From Amia ocellicauda (lineage: Eukaryota; Chordata; Actinopteri; Amiiformes; Amiidae), in the NCBI RefSeq assembly GCF_036373705.1, contig NC_089851.1, positions 38,431,470 to 38,495,469 of the forward strand: 64,000 bases of DNA, written 5' to 3'. Made by a program: the position numbers and the translations under genes. Below are positions 35,301 through 53,400 of the stretch, piece by piece. How positions within the stretch are numbered: position 1 is the stretch's first letter; each line of letters starts with the position of its first letter. The notes under the pieces were generated by a model that was given only the letters and a program-made list of their open reading frames with translations, was not told the origin of the DNA and ran no database searches.

Positions 35301-35500
35301 TTCACAGCTCTAACATACACATGCAGCTGCAAAGCAGAATGCAAAATCTAGCAGAGAACCCAACATGATGTAAGCAAAACATACTTCAGCCGTTCATTAT
35401 ATATATATATATATATATGATTACTGTACAATCACATCGTCCTAACGTGCTCATTTCACTTCTTCCATCAGTTTATTACTCAATATTTCGCCTCAGTCAA
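32378..35500. other. Intergenic, no gene recognised
   Basis: AT-rich DNA with a (TA)n tract near 35,398-35,419. Short frames near 32,400-32,620 and 34,860-35,110 show no domain, splice pairing or family likeness. Confidence 0.5.
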
Positions 35501-35523
35501 ACAGGAAATACAAACGTCTCTTC

Positions 35524-35533
35524 CCTTACAAGG
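35524..35533 (+). promoter_or_regulatory. CArG-like box upstream of the light-chain gene
   Basis: CCTTACAAGG matches the serum response factor site CC(A/T)6GG except for one C. It lies roughly 0.3-0.4 kb upstream of the probable first exon. SRF/MRTF is known to drive many actomyosin genes. A single near-match is weak evidence. Confidence 0.25.
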
Positions 35534-35799
35534 ACATTTTTCACAGTAAGCAAACGTAGGCAATGAGGAATGTGCCGGTTAAACATAACAGCAGATTGTA
35601 GGGGTCGCTAATTTACCAATGGACTCACATTCATACCCATACATTTTTCCGGCGACTTATATTTATTAACAATCACAATTTTAAGTATGAATTCTGAGTT
35701 GTATGGTTGTGTGCATCTAAAATGACATACTATACACAGAAAAGTAAACATGCCTACGTTTCACACACCCCCTCGCTGTGTGGGTTGATGGTATATTCC

Positions 35800-39995
<4,196 letters not shown>

Positions 39996-40835
39996 GCAGT
40001 TTTTATTCCTCCTTTTTACATGTTCACCCTCCCTGTTTTCTTGTCAAGGGAAGCAATGAATACTGTCTGGAAAACCAGCTTCTTTTTTTCTTTAGTGGAG
40101 AAACTGCTACAAGAGCTAACTAACTTTAGTATGCACACACATGTATATGGGTTTTGTTAAGGTAATGGTCTGCACTGAAGTGTTTTGCTCCCCTCCCCTC
40201 TTTTTTTTTTCACTTGAGGAATCTAGCAGCTTGTCTGGTATGTAGGCATGTTAAAACATGAGGTTTCACAATTAGTTCAACCATTCTTCACCTCGGCAGT
40301 GGACGTGCTTAGACTAGATTGACAGTAGATGAAAGGTATTCATTTGTACATAGAGGAAAAATACAGCAGCAATTTTCTATGTTTGCCTTAAAATGTTAAT
40401 TTCCATGTTGTATAGAGAACATGAGTATAGTCTTTTAAATGATTATCATGTGGTAGGCACAAATATGTGTAACGATGTTGATTGAATTGCTAGCCAAATA
40501 AGTAGTGTAGAAAAAATAATCCCGCCAACAAAGTTGAGAATAATTTGACGTGATATCTAAAGTTATTTTAGCAAAATGAACAATATGATGAATAAAAAGT
40601 GTATCAATTAGAATTTGGAGTAAAACAACCAGATGTTCAAAGGCAAACCAGTTGAGTTATGGTTTCAGAATAAACCACTGTTTTTTCCCAGTCTTGCACT
40701 GGTGTTCTCTCATGTCTAGTCTCTTAAAAGTTCTTCCTTACAGCCTGGAATGCATTATTAAAATACAAATCTACTCATTCAATCCCACACCTTCCCAGTA
40801 AAAATAAATAAATAAATATACATTTGTACATTTAA
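39996..40835. other. Intergenic, no gene recognised
   Basis: AT-rich spacer after the light-chain polyadenylation signal. No exon is seen. Confidence 0.5.
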
Positions 40836-41699
40836 AAAAACACAAGTGATTGGATATGTGTCCACCCCCCTTATATTAGCAATCCTAAATTACCTTAGCA
40901 ATACTTAAGCAATAGCCTTCAAAATCACACCCCAAATTAAGTGGCGTCCACCTGTGTTAAATTGTTGTGATTCACATAATTTCAGGATAATTTCAGCAGT
41001 TTGTGTTGATTTCCTCTGCTGGGTGGTACATTTTAAAGCAAAGACTCAACCACTAGAACCAAGGAGCTTTCAAAAGAACTCTAGGACAAAGTTGTTAAAA
41101 GGAACATATTAGGGGATGGGTATGAAATATATCAAAAGCCTTGGAGCATAGTTGAGATGATTTTTAAGTGGAAGGTGTATGGCACAACCAATAGCCTGCC
41201 TAGATCAGGCCGTCCCTCCAATCTGGATGACCTTTAAGCATGACAACAACCTAAAGCAAAGTCCTTGAGTGGCCCAGTCAGAGCCCAAACCTAAATCCGA
41301 TCACAAATCTGTGGCATGACTTGAGGGTTGCTGTCCATCAACTCTTCCCAAGGAACTTGACAGAACTTGAACAGTTTTGTAATTTATGGTAAAATACTGT
41401 CAAATCTAGGTGTGCAAAGTTGGTAGAGACCTTTCCTAACAGATTCACAGCTGCAATTGTCAAAGGTGCTTCCACCCAGTATTAACTCGGGAGGGTGGAG
41501 ACATATCCAATTATATTTCAGTTCTGTGTTTTTAATATATATTTTTCACAATAAAACCCTTTCCCCCTTAACAGTATGGACTATGATGTGTAAAAAAGTG
41601 TGTGGGGTGGAATCCAAATTTGAATGCATGAAACTGAGGCACTTGCACAACAAAATGTGAAAAAAAGTTCAAGGGGGTGTAGACTTTCTATATGCACTG
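40836..41699. mobile_element. Tc1-type element relic with internal deletion
   Basis: The right end reads AGGGGGTGTAGACTTTCTAT then ATGCACTG, followed by TA, typical of a common fish Tc1 family. The left part starts inside the other terminal repeat: AAAAACACAAGTGATTGGAT pairs imperfectly with the complement of the stretch near 41,490-41,535. Plus-strand remnants include a helix-turn-helix-side segment ending near CAGGCCGTCCCTCCAATCTG, then an abrupt jump at about 41,220 to the HDNN-like segment (CATGACAACAACCTAAAGC). The catalytic middle is deleted and the frames are full of stops. It is an old non-autonomous copy. Confidence 0.72.
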
Positions 41700-41954
41700 T
41701 AGCAGCACTGGACAAAAGTAATCTAGAAACACACAACCTGAAAAGTTGATACCATATTGAACATGCTTTAAGTAAAATCTATTTTATTTGGATATATTTA
41801 CAATAACAACGATTCTTTGGTACCAAAACATGTGTCTGTGTCTTTTCTGTGTGCAAGATTGGTTTCCAAATTTCACGCAGACAATGCAGCAAGGGACTGG
41901 ACTAGGGAGCTTGTTCCAGACTGGCACATCTCTGAACTGAACATACATACCTGC

Positions 41955-41997
<43 letters not shown>
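41955..41997 (+). repeat. (TA)n microsatellite
   Basis: About 20 TA units in the spacer upstream of FASTKD3. Confidence 0.9.
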
Positions 41998-42001
<4 letters not shown>

Positions 42002-42144
42002 TTTAAGTCTTTCATGTGATATAAACAAACCGTCTCAGGTAATATTACTTTCATGTCATTATTAAGAATTGAACAGAAAACGTCTCATGCAATCGCACGC
42101 CTGCGCCCTGGTCCGCCCTTCTCCGTCAGCCGTCCTGCCTGAAC

Positions 42145-42152
42145 CCGGAAGT
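42145..42152 (+). promoter_or_regulatory. ETS/GABP-type site at the FASTKD3 promoter
   Basis: CCGGAAGT lies in a GC-rich stretch (42,090-42,210) just before the probable noncoding first exon, which ends at 42,225 with a GTAAG donor. GABP (NRF-2) sites of this form are common in promoters of nuclear genes for mitochondrial proteins, which suits FASTKD3. Confidence 0.4.
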
Positions 42153-42603
42153 AAATACTGGTCTTGTAACCACGTTTTGCTTCCTCTGGCGCCGGTCTTG
42201 CAGCCTCCAGAAAAGGTTATGAAAAGTAAGTTGTTCTTTACATGTTGAACTGTACATTTAACGTAAGCCTTCTCTAATTTAGACGTTAAATGCAAATGTT
42301 ATTTTGACTTGCCAATATTTAACGGCAGCATTTTTTTGTCTCCATTTTCTGTGCATTTTATTCACTTCCTTGTGGAGCTAGTGCACAAGGGCAAAGTGAC
42401 GATGGTTTTACCCCAAGTCATGCTTTTCATATATTGTATTTCTCTTAAACAATTACCAACGTTTTATATCCCGGTATATGCTATAGATTTGTTAAGCGTT
42501 GTCAGTGGGGTTAATAGAAAAACACTGCATACGTGTAAGGATGTGTGATTGGACAGTAAACAGAATAAAAGCAATCTATGTAGCTGGTATCACATTGATC
42601 TTA

Positions 42604-42640
<37 letters not shown>
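42604..42640 (+). repeat. (ATT)n microsatellite
   Basis: About 12 ATT units in the first FASTKD3 intron. Confidence 0.9.
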
Positions 42641-42645
<5 letters not shown>

Positions 42646-43383
42646 GGGTCCACCTCTATTTAAGAAGAGGAATGCACAGCGAACTTCAATTTATGAGAAA
42701 TTGTCTAATATTCTGTTAATTGAATATGTAGGTTATATATCGGGCCAAAGTTTTCATGGTGTTATCTTTAAATGTATATAAATAAACAATTTTAATTAAG
42801 ATTTAAACATGTATATTGTGAAGATTAACGTTGTTATCCTGAGATGAGATACAATATTTAAATATGCACTGTATTGATATTAGTAACAGTATTTCAGAAT
42901 AACAACTGCCCATGCCCAATAACAATTTCTTGCTGGACAGAGAGCCTTCAAGTAAAAAATGCTTATTGAAACTACTGAATTTGAATGTAAGAATTTCCAA
43001 ATGGGCTCCATAATGCAGAATACCTTAAAATATAAGGTATGTGGCCTCATCATAATGTACTATGTGTTTTTTTTAACTGTAAGCGATCACACAAACAGTG
43101 GTCTCTGTATTTATTCATTGAAATAGAGTTTTACATTTTACTGATTACTACTTTCCAAAATATTTGTATGAGTACAAGAACATTACAACTCACTAAGCAG
43201 CAGTTTATAAACAGGCATTTGCCATGCTTTAAGGTGTATAAATACTTCATGGTAGTGTCAGGAATGCATTGCAGTATGTGCACTAATACATTTCCTTACT
43301 TATTTAGAAAGTTGTTTATTCTGTTTTCTTTCATATATTTTTCCTCTAGGTTCAGAAGTTGTCAATTAATCTTCCACAATGCT

Positions 43384-46300
43384 ATGGCTTTCAAGTTTCT
43401 GCAAAGATTTCGGAGTTGGAATTTAACAGTGAAACCATTATGCTTCCCGACCAGTGTGGCATATCTCTCACGGCACACTGGCACCCATGGGAAGGTGCTG
43501 TGCCCAGTGTGCCTCTGGACGAGATCCAGTCGCTGCATGTTAAGACAGGGATGCCAGAGATATCGTTATGACTGTCAAAGCATGAGCCTGTCAACCACCC
43601 GGGATCCTCTGTATCTCACAGGAGGTTCTGTCTGTCTCCACGCAGATGCTTCTGACAGGTTTAGGCTCACTAACCAGCAGTCCGCAACACTGGACGATGA
43701 GGGCTTTGTAGAACAGCTCGGACACTGCTCTTCCTCCAGGCATGTTTTCAAACTCCTCCTTTCCTTACAAACCATGTCTGACATGATGGCTGCCTCAGCT
43801 CTACAGAGGATTGCCGAGCTGGAGCGTGATGCAAATGCGTTGAAGGACCCAGCTGTTCTGGACCATGATGTTTTGAAAGCCCTCTGTTTCCAGTTTGAAC
43901 AGGACTCTAAGAGGTTAACGGATACAGGCCTGGTGCGTGCCCTTCATGCCTGTACGCAGCTGTTGGTCGACCCCTGGAGCACACTTATGATACGCCTGGT
44001 TTCTGAGAGCCAGGAGCGTCTGGATAGGGGGGCCATGGCAATCAAAGACCTCTGTGTTTTGGCACAAGCACTTTTAGCCCTGGAGGGGCCCGACTGTGCA
44101 ATGTTGAAGCCAGTCATAGAGCAGATACAGGGACACAAGATGACGGAGTGGAGCTTGGAGAATTTGACACAGGTATACAGCATGCTGCAAGCAGGAGTTG
44201 GGGTAGGAGGCCGCTACCAGAATCTCCTGAACTCCATGAACACCTATACCATCTCTGTAGCCTCCAGTCTGAGTCCTTCCTCTATCAGCCAGATACTGAA
44301 CTCATTGGTCGTTCTGAACCAAACCCAGGCCATTCCCTTGGTCATAATGTTGTGCAAGCACACAGTGAAGCATGTGTCCCGGTTTTCAGATGGAGAGTTG
44401 GTGCACGTGCTGGAGGCTTTAATGCACTTTGGCCACAGCGACCAGTACTTTGTGGATGCTTTGGAAAAGCATGTCCCCAAGAACACCTTCACCATGGAAG
44501 CAGAGGCTGTGACCAAAGTCCTGCAGTACTGCGGCCGCAGGTTGATTCTCTCCAAGGCCATCTTTGATGCCGTGGCGGAGAGCTTCGTATACAGAGCGGA
44601 CTCTTACAGCACCAGCCAGATCGCCAGGCAGATCATGCCCTTCGGGAAGCTGGGGTACCTGCCACCAAATGCGGGAGAGCTGTTCTGCAAGGTGGAGGGG
44701 ATCCTCCAGACCCGCTTCTCTCAGTTTCAGCCCCGCACTCTGCTTAACCTGCTGCACTGCTGCACTCTCATTGAAAGGTTCCCTGTGAATTTTGTGGCTA
44801 AAGTTTTTAATCCCTATTTCCTTCAGCAGTTAGAAGGTACGGTGGTCTTTATATTCAGAATTCGGTATTCATTTCACTGTGAGATTAGTTTTTATAGGTT
44901 GGGATGGAACAGGGTGGCTGGGTACATTCTTTAATTCTTTATTTTACTAGATTGTAGCCATGAGATTAAAATCTGTTTTGCAGGTAAGAGCTAGCCAAGT
45001 AAGCAGTACATCAATCAACAAACAATAAATGTACGGCTAAATGGATATAATGAGGTAAACCACATAATGAGGAAAAGCACACCTCTAAAAGTGTATGTTT
45101 CTGAGCAGGTGGTGAACATGATAGCCAGGTTTCTTTAGCCTCTTTTTTAAATTCAGAAAGATACTGATTTTCTGTAGTGTTCACGTTATGTATTTTTTCT
45201 TTCAGCATGGGGTAATGGCTTAGACAAGATCCTTTTGTCACAGCTGACACAGCTCTTTATGACTGTGAAACTTGAGTGTCCATTTTACAAGGTATGTTTA
45301 AAGAATGCAGGCAGTACAGAGTTATTTTTCTTTCTGTCAGCTGTCATAAATAAATGTTAGTTAGAGATGAGGAGGTACGAGGGATTTAGTGTTTTTGTTT
45401 TTTCAGGGTCCCAACCTCCTTCCCAAATACCGTGTGAAATCTTTCCTGACCCCTGGCCGATCCCTGGAAACTCCTGTGGACATTCTTCTTTACAACCGGG
45501 TCAAGGCGGGCCTGATCGACCTGCTTGGAGCTCGAGCTTACTTTGCATCCCGTGTGTTGACCCCGTACTGCTATACTTTAGGTATAACCATATATTCCTC
45601 ATAGCACATCTTGCAAATTTCCCATTTCAGATGACTGCTTCTGTTCTTACCATTTATGAGCCATGATTATAGTTGTCCGAGTTCTGTTTCAATTCATTTG
45701 TCAACTCCTTATGGAAATAAATGTCAATAAAACACTGAGTTGTTGCTGTATAAATTGAAGGAATTACCACTGAAATTGTATTTTGCCAAAAACAAAATCC
45801 CCCTTTGCTTAAAGGAAGGTGTAACTAAGGGAAATAATAATTAATATTTTGTTCCTTGTTTTTGGAAGGAACAGAATCTTGTTACAAACCGAATGAAATG
45901 TAGTATTTTTTTTTACTGGAAAGTTAACAGAACATTGTTCAGTTCTTCTGTAATTTGTTTTTGATCATTTTAAAGAAACAATTCCCTCAATTAATCCTTA
46001 CATTATTTTGTATTCCTAACACCCTATAATAACTGAATAAACAGTTTTTGTGTAGAGATATTGTTTCTTTCAAGTGTAAGATTATTAAATATTCACTGGG
46101 TTAGTCAATTGAGTTCCCCAGTTTTCTCTTGATGCATCAGTGCATTTCTTTATATATTTGATTAAATAAGTGTAGTTTAAGGAACAGTACTAAATTACTC
46201 ATCAAATGAGCTTCAAATGACAGGTGTATACTTTCAACTATGATTTTTGAATCCTCAGCTTGGAGTTTTTTTTTCAACTAGTTTGAAGTTTAACCTTATT

Positions 46301-47418
46301 TTATATATATTAAAAAAACATTGCAAATATAATACCTTTGCAAATTCCAATTTGTTCCAGATGTGGAGATCAAGCTAGATGAAGAAGGATATGTGTTGCC
46401 AGCCAGCCATCATGAGATCATCTACAGGAGGTCAGTGTGTTGGGTACATTTACACATAAAAAACAACATACATAAGAGTACATTGTGATTCATGGCACAT
46501 TTTGATACTACTACTTGTTTTGTTTGTGCATTTACATCGGTTTCTGATTGCAAATCCATGTAATTGGTGTGTAACAATGTATAAAGTGTTATATGGATCT
46601 AATGCCAACCATAGTTTTTGATTATCACGGTTTCCAGGGATGTAGTGAAATTGCTAACAACAAGTTTACAAAAGCATTATGTTAAAGTTTGTATAGTAAA
46701 CATGCATGGAATCTAGATGAAAATATTTCAAATTCAAGTTTGAAAAAATTGTGGTAAGTTTTGTTTTAGTGTTTCATAGTTATGTGCATTGGAAGAAAAA
46801 ACTTTTTTTTATTGTTGTTCTATCACCTAAAATATTTTTTAATTGTTGTTGTTCACCAGGATAGCACTCTGCATCGATGGCCATAAGAGATTCTGTGCCA
46901 ATACGCATCACCTCTTGGGAAAAGAAGTCATAAAGCAGCGGCATCTGAAACTGCTGGGTTACGATGTTGTGCAGGTCAGCTGTTTTTCACATCTCACTCA
47001 TGGATGTCCACTTCTCACTTCATTGCATTCTTCTTTTTACTTACATTTACGTACCTGTTCATTTACATCCACTTGCTTCTAGTGACAAGCTCAAAACCCC
47101 TTTTGCATTAAAAACACGAATTGTGAAGCCTTATGAATGTTTTTAATTTTAATGTCTAACATTTATAAGAGTAAAATAAGATGATGTATGTATAAGAAAA
47201 AAGTGGGGGAGCCCAAGTGTGGAGAAATGTTATTTCAAGCAGGTAACTTGGGTATTGTAGCTCAGCAGTTGGTTCTATCCTGATTGTTTTTGATTCATTT
47301 TATTTATTTTTAATTGCAGATACCATTCTATGACTTTGATAAGCTGTGGGATCGTGCAGAAATAGTGGAATACCTTCATAAGAAGATCTTCCCCCACAGC
47401 TACCGACTCAGCTGGTGA
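43384..47418 (+). CDS. FASTKD3: FASTKD3, FAST kinase domain-containing protein 3, 665 aa
   Basis: Seven coding exons join in frame: 43,384-44,836, 45,206-45,291, 45,407-45,581, 46,361-46,430, 46,860-46,974 and 47,320-47,418, preceded by a noncoding exon ending at 42,225; that is six coding segments totalling 1,998 nt. FASTKD3 acts in the mitochondrial matrix in mRNA stability and translation, including COX1 expression. The N-terminus MAFKFLQRFRSWNLTVK is basic and lacks acids, as in a mitochondrial presequence. The large first coding exon holds the helical FAST repeats (DMMAASALQRIAELERD, ALCFQFEQDSKRL). The C-terminal RAP domain begins IALCIDGHKRFCANTHHLLG and ends near EYLHKKIFPHS. Length is close to the roughly 660 aa of mammals. 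ATG at 43,384 is 34 bp into its exon; an out-of-frame ATG at 43,379 overlaps it. The long frame reading upstream is intron. Confidence 0.95.
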
Positions 47419-48399
47419 CACTACGGGAATTAATCACTGGTTCGGAGTGGAAAGGAACGGGTTCTAGAAAAGTAGCTTTGCCACTGCCACGATATATCCA
47501 ATAATATATCCAGTGTCATTGGGTATAGATTCAGATGTTCAGAACTTCACTTTATTTACACCAAAACTATTAACTGACTTATGAACCCAGATGAATGAGC
47601 CTGTGATACACATTGTCTCACTGATTCAAGTAATACAAAAAAATGTCCATTGAAAGAAATTAAAATATTTGTCTGGTTTCTGAACAGTGTCAACCCCACA
47701 TGTCACTGTGTCACATGTGCTTCCTCTCTATCTATTACACAGTTTTCTATAAACACAATTAGCTTTGGGTTTGAACAAATATGGTCCTGTTGAGTTCAAT
47801 ACTTATCTTTTCCAGTTATTTCTTACATCTTGAGAGCAGCAGGATCTTAAATAAGTCAAGTTCAAATTTTGTTTGTCTATGGAATCTAAAACACTGAGGT
47901 CCACCATACCATAAATTAAGTTAAATATGACTAGAAAGTCTGAACTGCAAAATCCCACAATCTCTTAGGCTACATATTTACCTGATGCTTCATTTGGATG
48001 CTAATTACACATCTTCAAATATTATTCTACCTAGTGAAGCAGATTTGTTGTCTGGGTTCTCTGTACTGCCTGGACAGTATGAGATATATCTCAGCTTAAA
48101 TACATTTTCATTATTTATGTTCTGCACAGCTGATTTTAGCACATACAGTTATTTGGGAAACAGCCTGTTCTGTTAGCAATGCCTCATTTTGATCTAGGGT
48201 AATATGCCATATCCCAAACCATCCACCTGACATGGAAACATTTCAGGAATCCTTTTAATTAAAATACCACACAAGGAGATCAGCGCAAATACAGGAAAGA
48301 AGAGTGTTTGGAGTACAGTTTCTGATGAAAACAATACAACATGATTACTTCATTTAGCTGTTCCAATCTCTGAAGATCTGAAGTTTTAAGAAATAATAT

Positions 48400-48468
<69 letters not shown>

Positions 48469-48765
48469 GAAAAAACAGCCTGGACTCCAGTGAATAAATC
48501 CATAAATTAAACACCGACTCCAGATAACTAAAGTCACAGATCTTGGAAGAGCTGAGTAACAAAACAATTCAAGATCAATGTGGAGAAAAAAAAATGCCTA
48601 GGGTGTCACATTGGATTCTCTAATATCAATTCCCTTAAAAATCTCTTAACATATATTGCTTATTGCAGATAAATATGCTACTCCAAACATGGAGCACTCT
48701 GTTGTCGTTTATATTGCTCACAGAGCAATGAACTAGAAACTACTATGAGCTGACTTTCCTTGACA
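47419..48765. other. Convergent 3' ends of FASTKD3 and BAG1
   Basis: The 3' untranslated regions of FASTKD3 (+) and BAG1 (-) must end here, since the two genes converge. It includes a (TA)n run at about 48,403-48,466. No further coding exon is seen. Confidence 0.55.
48403..48466 (+). repeat. (TA)n microsatellite
   Basis: About 31 TA units, probably in or beyond the 3' end of BAG1. Confidence 0.93.
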
Positions 48766-48987
48766 TTATTCAGCCAGCGCCAAGTTCTTCGACTGAATCT
48801 TTGCCAGATGATCTGAAATGCCAGCTTCTATCTTGTCACATTGAGCTAGGCATGCCTATGGAAAGTGATGACAAAAAGGAGAGAGGTTTCATAACTTGGG
48901 TGAATTATATGAAAAATAATTGGACTCTGTGAAACATCTGCTTGAAATCATGTAGCCTTTCTCATATTGGGATATCCTACCTCTTTT

Positions 48988-49020
<33 letters not shown>

Positions 49021-50411
49021 CTTTTTTCTGTCTGCAGTGGTTTGGATCTCTCAATACACCTCTACCCTGTTACAACATGATCTGATATAACTCGGTAAAG
49101 CAAAAATGGTTTTGAAAGTCGAAACAGAAAGCCTTGTCTGCCAGTCTTACTTCAAGTTATAGCATTGGTACAATGTTAATATTGATTACTTTAACTTTTT
49201 AAGCTTCATTTTAACATTTTCTGTAAGTATAAATTCCCATCTCCAAAATGCTTTTAAACTATTTAGTAGTTAACAGTTCATAGGACTTAATCTACATTTA
49301 ACAAAGCTGGCTAAGTGACAAAGTGGCCCATGCTCCTATTTGCTAAAATACCAACATCCTTTTTTACAACAATTTGTAAGGATGAGTAATTAAATGCATT
49401 TTTTGTGATATTGTATGTGAATTTTGCCTTTTACTAAGTATTACACGCAGACCAAACGATTGATGTATGATAAAACTTGGTTGCATTTAGCAGAGTTTAG
49501 TACCTGTGTTGTTAATACACTATGTTTTAAGCTTATAGAATAATTGTTGTAATTGAAGAAAGGAGATACAATTGAACCATTAACAAAAAATATGTGCTGA
49601 CTATTAAAATCATTAATGCTATGTTTATGTGTTTGGCACCCTAAGACCACGTTATATCAGGGTAGAGGTGTACTTCTGATGGACTCATTTGTACATAATT
49701 AAAAACACAGCTCCAAAATGTGTTAACCTGCCCAATCATACTACATACAGAGACACAAATATGCTTTTTATTACCATGAAAAGAACAAAATGAAGTAATA
49801 ATTGTATCACTTTAACTGTGTTTTAAGAGCAACACTGAATAACTCACCTGAACAGTTTTCACCAGCCCTTTCTTCTTCATCCTACAGTCACTAAAATTAT
49901 CTGGCAGAGTCTAAAAAACAAAGGACATTTGCTTTTACTTTAAAATAAGTAAATACAAAAATACATATACAGTAGTCAAATGTTTTCACACCCTTCATAT
50001 GGAAACAATTTTATTCAGTTAATTTAGTGAAATAAACATTGTTCTTTAAACTGTATAAATTATATATTTTCGTTTTTAATTCAGCTTCGGGAAAAATTTA
50101 GATTCCAGTTGATTAAACTGAATAAAAATGGGGTGAGTAAACTTCAGGCTGCCAATTCACGGATTTCTTTGTTAACGTTTCTCTATGCCGAATCAAGTGT
50201 TTGACAAACTCTGAAAATCCATTATTGTATTAATATAAGAAAATACTACTCTTCCCTAATATATTGGCAAGTTCATGACTGATAAATGATTTAAAATTTT
50301 AAGCCAAGACGGAAGTTGAGTTCAAACTTTTGTTGCCTGTAGAATCAAAACCATTGTAATCCACAACACCACACACAATCTTTAAAAACATATACACCTA
50401 AAACTAGAACT

Positions 50412-50463
<52 letters not shown>

Positions 50464-53400
50464 TTTTATCATGGATGAAATGTTACATAGATCAAAAAAT
50501 GCGGTTGTATTCAGTGATGATGAATAAGTTCATACCAGGGTTTTAAAAAGAAAACTTCCAGATGATTAATTGTTTTATAACTTAACATAACTACTGAAAT
50601 TGACATTATTTCTTCCTATTGCTTGGTGAAGACTTCAACTGTTTTATAGGAGTAAAGTTAATATTACAAATCTTTTCAAACTAACAAATCTCACTTTCAC
50701 ATTCTGTAGGAAGTATCAAAAACTTGTCAAACTTGTGGTTCACTTTAATGCTGAGAGTAGCGGAGATAATGATCTTAGCAAGACTTTTAAAATTGTATGA
50801 ATAAATCAAATGAATGAGAAGAATACGAAATAAGTTGTGATCTACATATCAATAAGTAATACAGCCTCACATGTAGTCATTGTACTAAACTTAAGTTTAG
50901 CCCCATACCATGGCATCAATCTGCTCAAGGAGCTTCATAAACTGTTCAGATGCTCCTTTCACTCTTTGATCAAGCTTGTTTAGAGCTTCAGCCTGGAGAT
51001 CCTTTGCCAAGAAGCCCTGCATAATAAAACAAAACACCACTTAAGCACAGTAAGTTTTCACATCCTCAGTAGTGTGGTCCTGTGGGATTGGGAGGGAGCA
51101 ACAAACCCTCACTTCTTGAGCAGATGCTGCTCCCATATTTCATATATGGAATATTTAACCTTTTGTTTTCTGTTACAGGAATAGATACATGTGTATAACC
51201 AAAAAATAAACACAAACGAATAGTAGGAAAACTGTAGAGAGAAAGAAATTAAAAGCCTGAATGTACGTAACTTGACTGGCCATCTCCAGTTATATAACAT
51301 TCAGATCTATACAAATCTAGGCTGTCAGTATCCATCAATATATTGTTGTAAACATTCACTTTTAAATTTAGCACTGCTTCACGGGACATGCTATAACAAT
51401 CCACTAGAGAATGGGTCAGAGAAAAGGTTGGTATGCTCACACAGATATTACTTATTGTTATTACAATGGGGGTAAAGATTCAATTAATCCTATCAAACTT
51501 ACATTTCATTTTATCAGGCCTTAACAGCCAATTTCACCATTGCTAACAGTAGCTAGTAGCACACAACACTCAGGGACAATAACAATAATGCTTGATCAGG
51601 TTTATTCTACTCTACACATGACATACCACTGATCAACCTATTCTGCAGCTCTAGTTATGTTGCCAACGGGAGCATCTAGGACCTGCATAATTCTTCAAGT
51701 GAAAATAAATATTAATTGCAAGCGAATCTCATTAGGGGAGTTTTTTTAACTCAACAATGTTCCTTTCACTCAAAGAATTATGTGATGGCACACCGACTAA
51801 TTAATCACTTTGTATTGCCTAATTACAGTTAAAGAAATGTGTCATTTTAATTGAATGCAAATATTTATAATGCATAATGCATCTGATTTCTGTGATTTAG
51901 TTAAGACACGGACTCACCATGCTAATATTAGAGCTTTAAAGGTAAGTAGAGATGGCTAAAATAACCTTTGAATGTAGGCAGCTTTTATACTGTATAGTAA
52001 AATCAAACACCGGGGTTTATGTCTGGTTTTGTGGCAAAAAGAAAAGTAAACACACAAATACCTTGCAATGCGGGTTCATTCGAAGACCCACTGGAAACAA
52101 ATATACTCACATTCTTTAAGCCAGTCAGTTCCCCGTCCACCTTTTCCAGTTTCTTAGCAGTTTGTTCTATGGATTTCTCAATATCTTTCAGCTTCTTCAG
52201 TTCCAGCTCTTCCTCTGGACTGTTCTAAAAACAGCAATGCATAATTTCCACAGGATTAAGTAAAATTCTGCTTATATTCAGAGATATTTTGTAGCTGATT
52301 AAATAAACAATTACATATTACCATGATGAAAAATTACTAAACTAATACCAGGATGCATTTTCACTGAAACCCCAGGGAAACATTTTGAATTAAATAAATC
52401 GATTCAAACAAAGTTCTTTCAAATTGAGGGAAAAGGTGACCTTTCATTTACTTACAACCTAGCTTTTCATTATTTTATTATGATTCAAAACGAAATCCTG
52501 AATATGTTGAGTGCATATGGAGAATTACAAAGCATTTATTCCACAGCAGAGTGATTTCCAAAAGTTTGATTACACCACAAATGTTGTACTTCTCTATAAT
52601 AACATTACCTCATCATGCATGCCTGTGGAATGAGTCGGTCATGTAATTGATCAAATATTCTTACCCTTTTCCCGATCATCATGAGTTTACACCCCTGCTT
52701 TATCCCAAAGCTTGACAAGAGTTGATCCATCTCCCTTAAAGACTTTCCTGAAGAATGGACAGATATATTGAAAATAAATAGATAAATACACTACATACAT
52801 AATCAGCTGCATGTGTAGCTAATGTATAATATGCTTCTAGAAACACACTAGCTATATTTAGTGATGAAAACTGGGTTAGGTTTGACCTCAATTAGGCTAC
52901 CAACACACCGGGTATGGGCTTGACTGAAAGATGGCAGAAACACTGACCTCTGCCACCTAGTTCAGACCACAGAGTCAATAATCTCATTCAGCCCATAGCT
53001 GAGGAGGCTGCTTTGATTTGTTTGTTAATAATGTTCACCCTAAGATACCAAAAACTGAGTGCTATCATTTGAATACACAGGAAAGCAAAATATAATAATT
53101 AATTTAGGAATACAAGTTAAAAAAAAAAAAAAAACATACATAGCAAAATTGCACACACAACACAATTGAATTGATTGTCAAAAACATTTAAATATAAAAA
53201 TATGACAAACAGGAGTTACTTGTTGCTAGGACCAAACAATAACATGATGCACACAATGTTACACATTTGAAAATTGGTGTCATTCCAATGTTAGTCTGTC
53301 CTGGGATAACAGTTTCATACATATGGCCAATATAATAAGCAATTATTTCTCCCCAGTAAGACATTTATTTATATTTTACCTTTGAAAATGATTTTCTGAG

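Noticed and set aside
39996-42225. MTRR expected head-to-head with FASTKD3
   Set aside because: No flavodoxin or reductase motif is seen on either strand in this interval; only a Tc1 relic and spacer.
43039-43383. N-terminal extension of the FASTKD3 frame
   Set aside because: It reads through intron. A TTTTTCCTCTAG acceptor at 43,349 and the presequence-like MAFKFLQRF start support ATG at 43,384.
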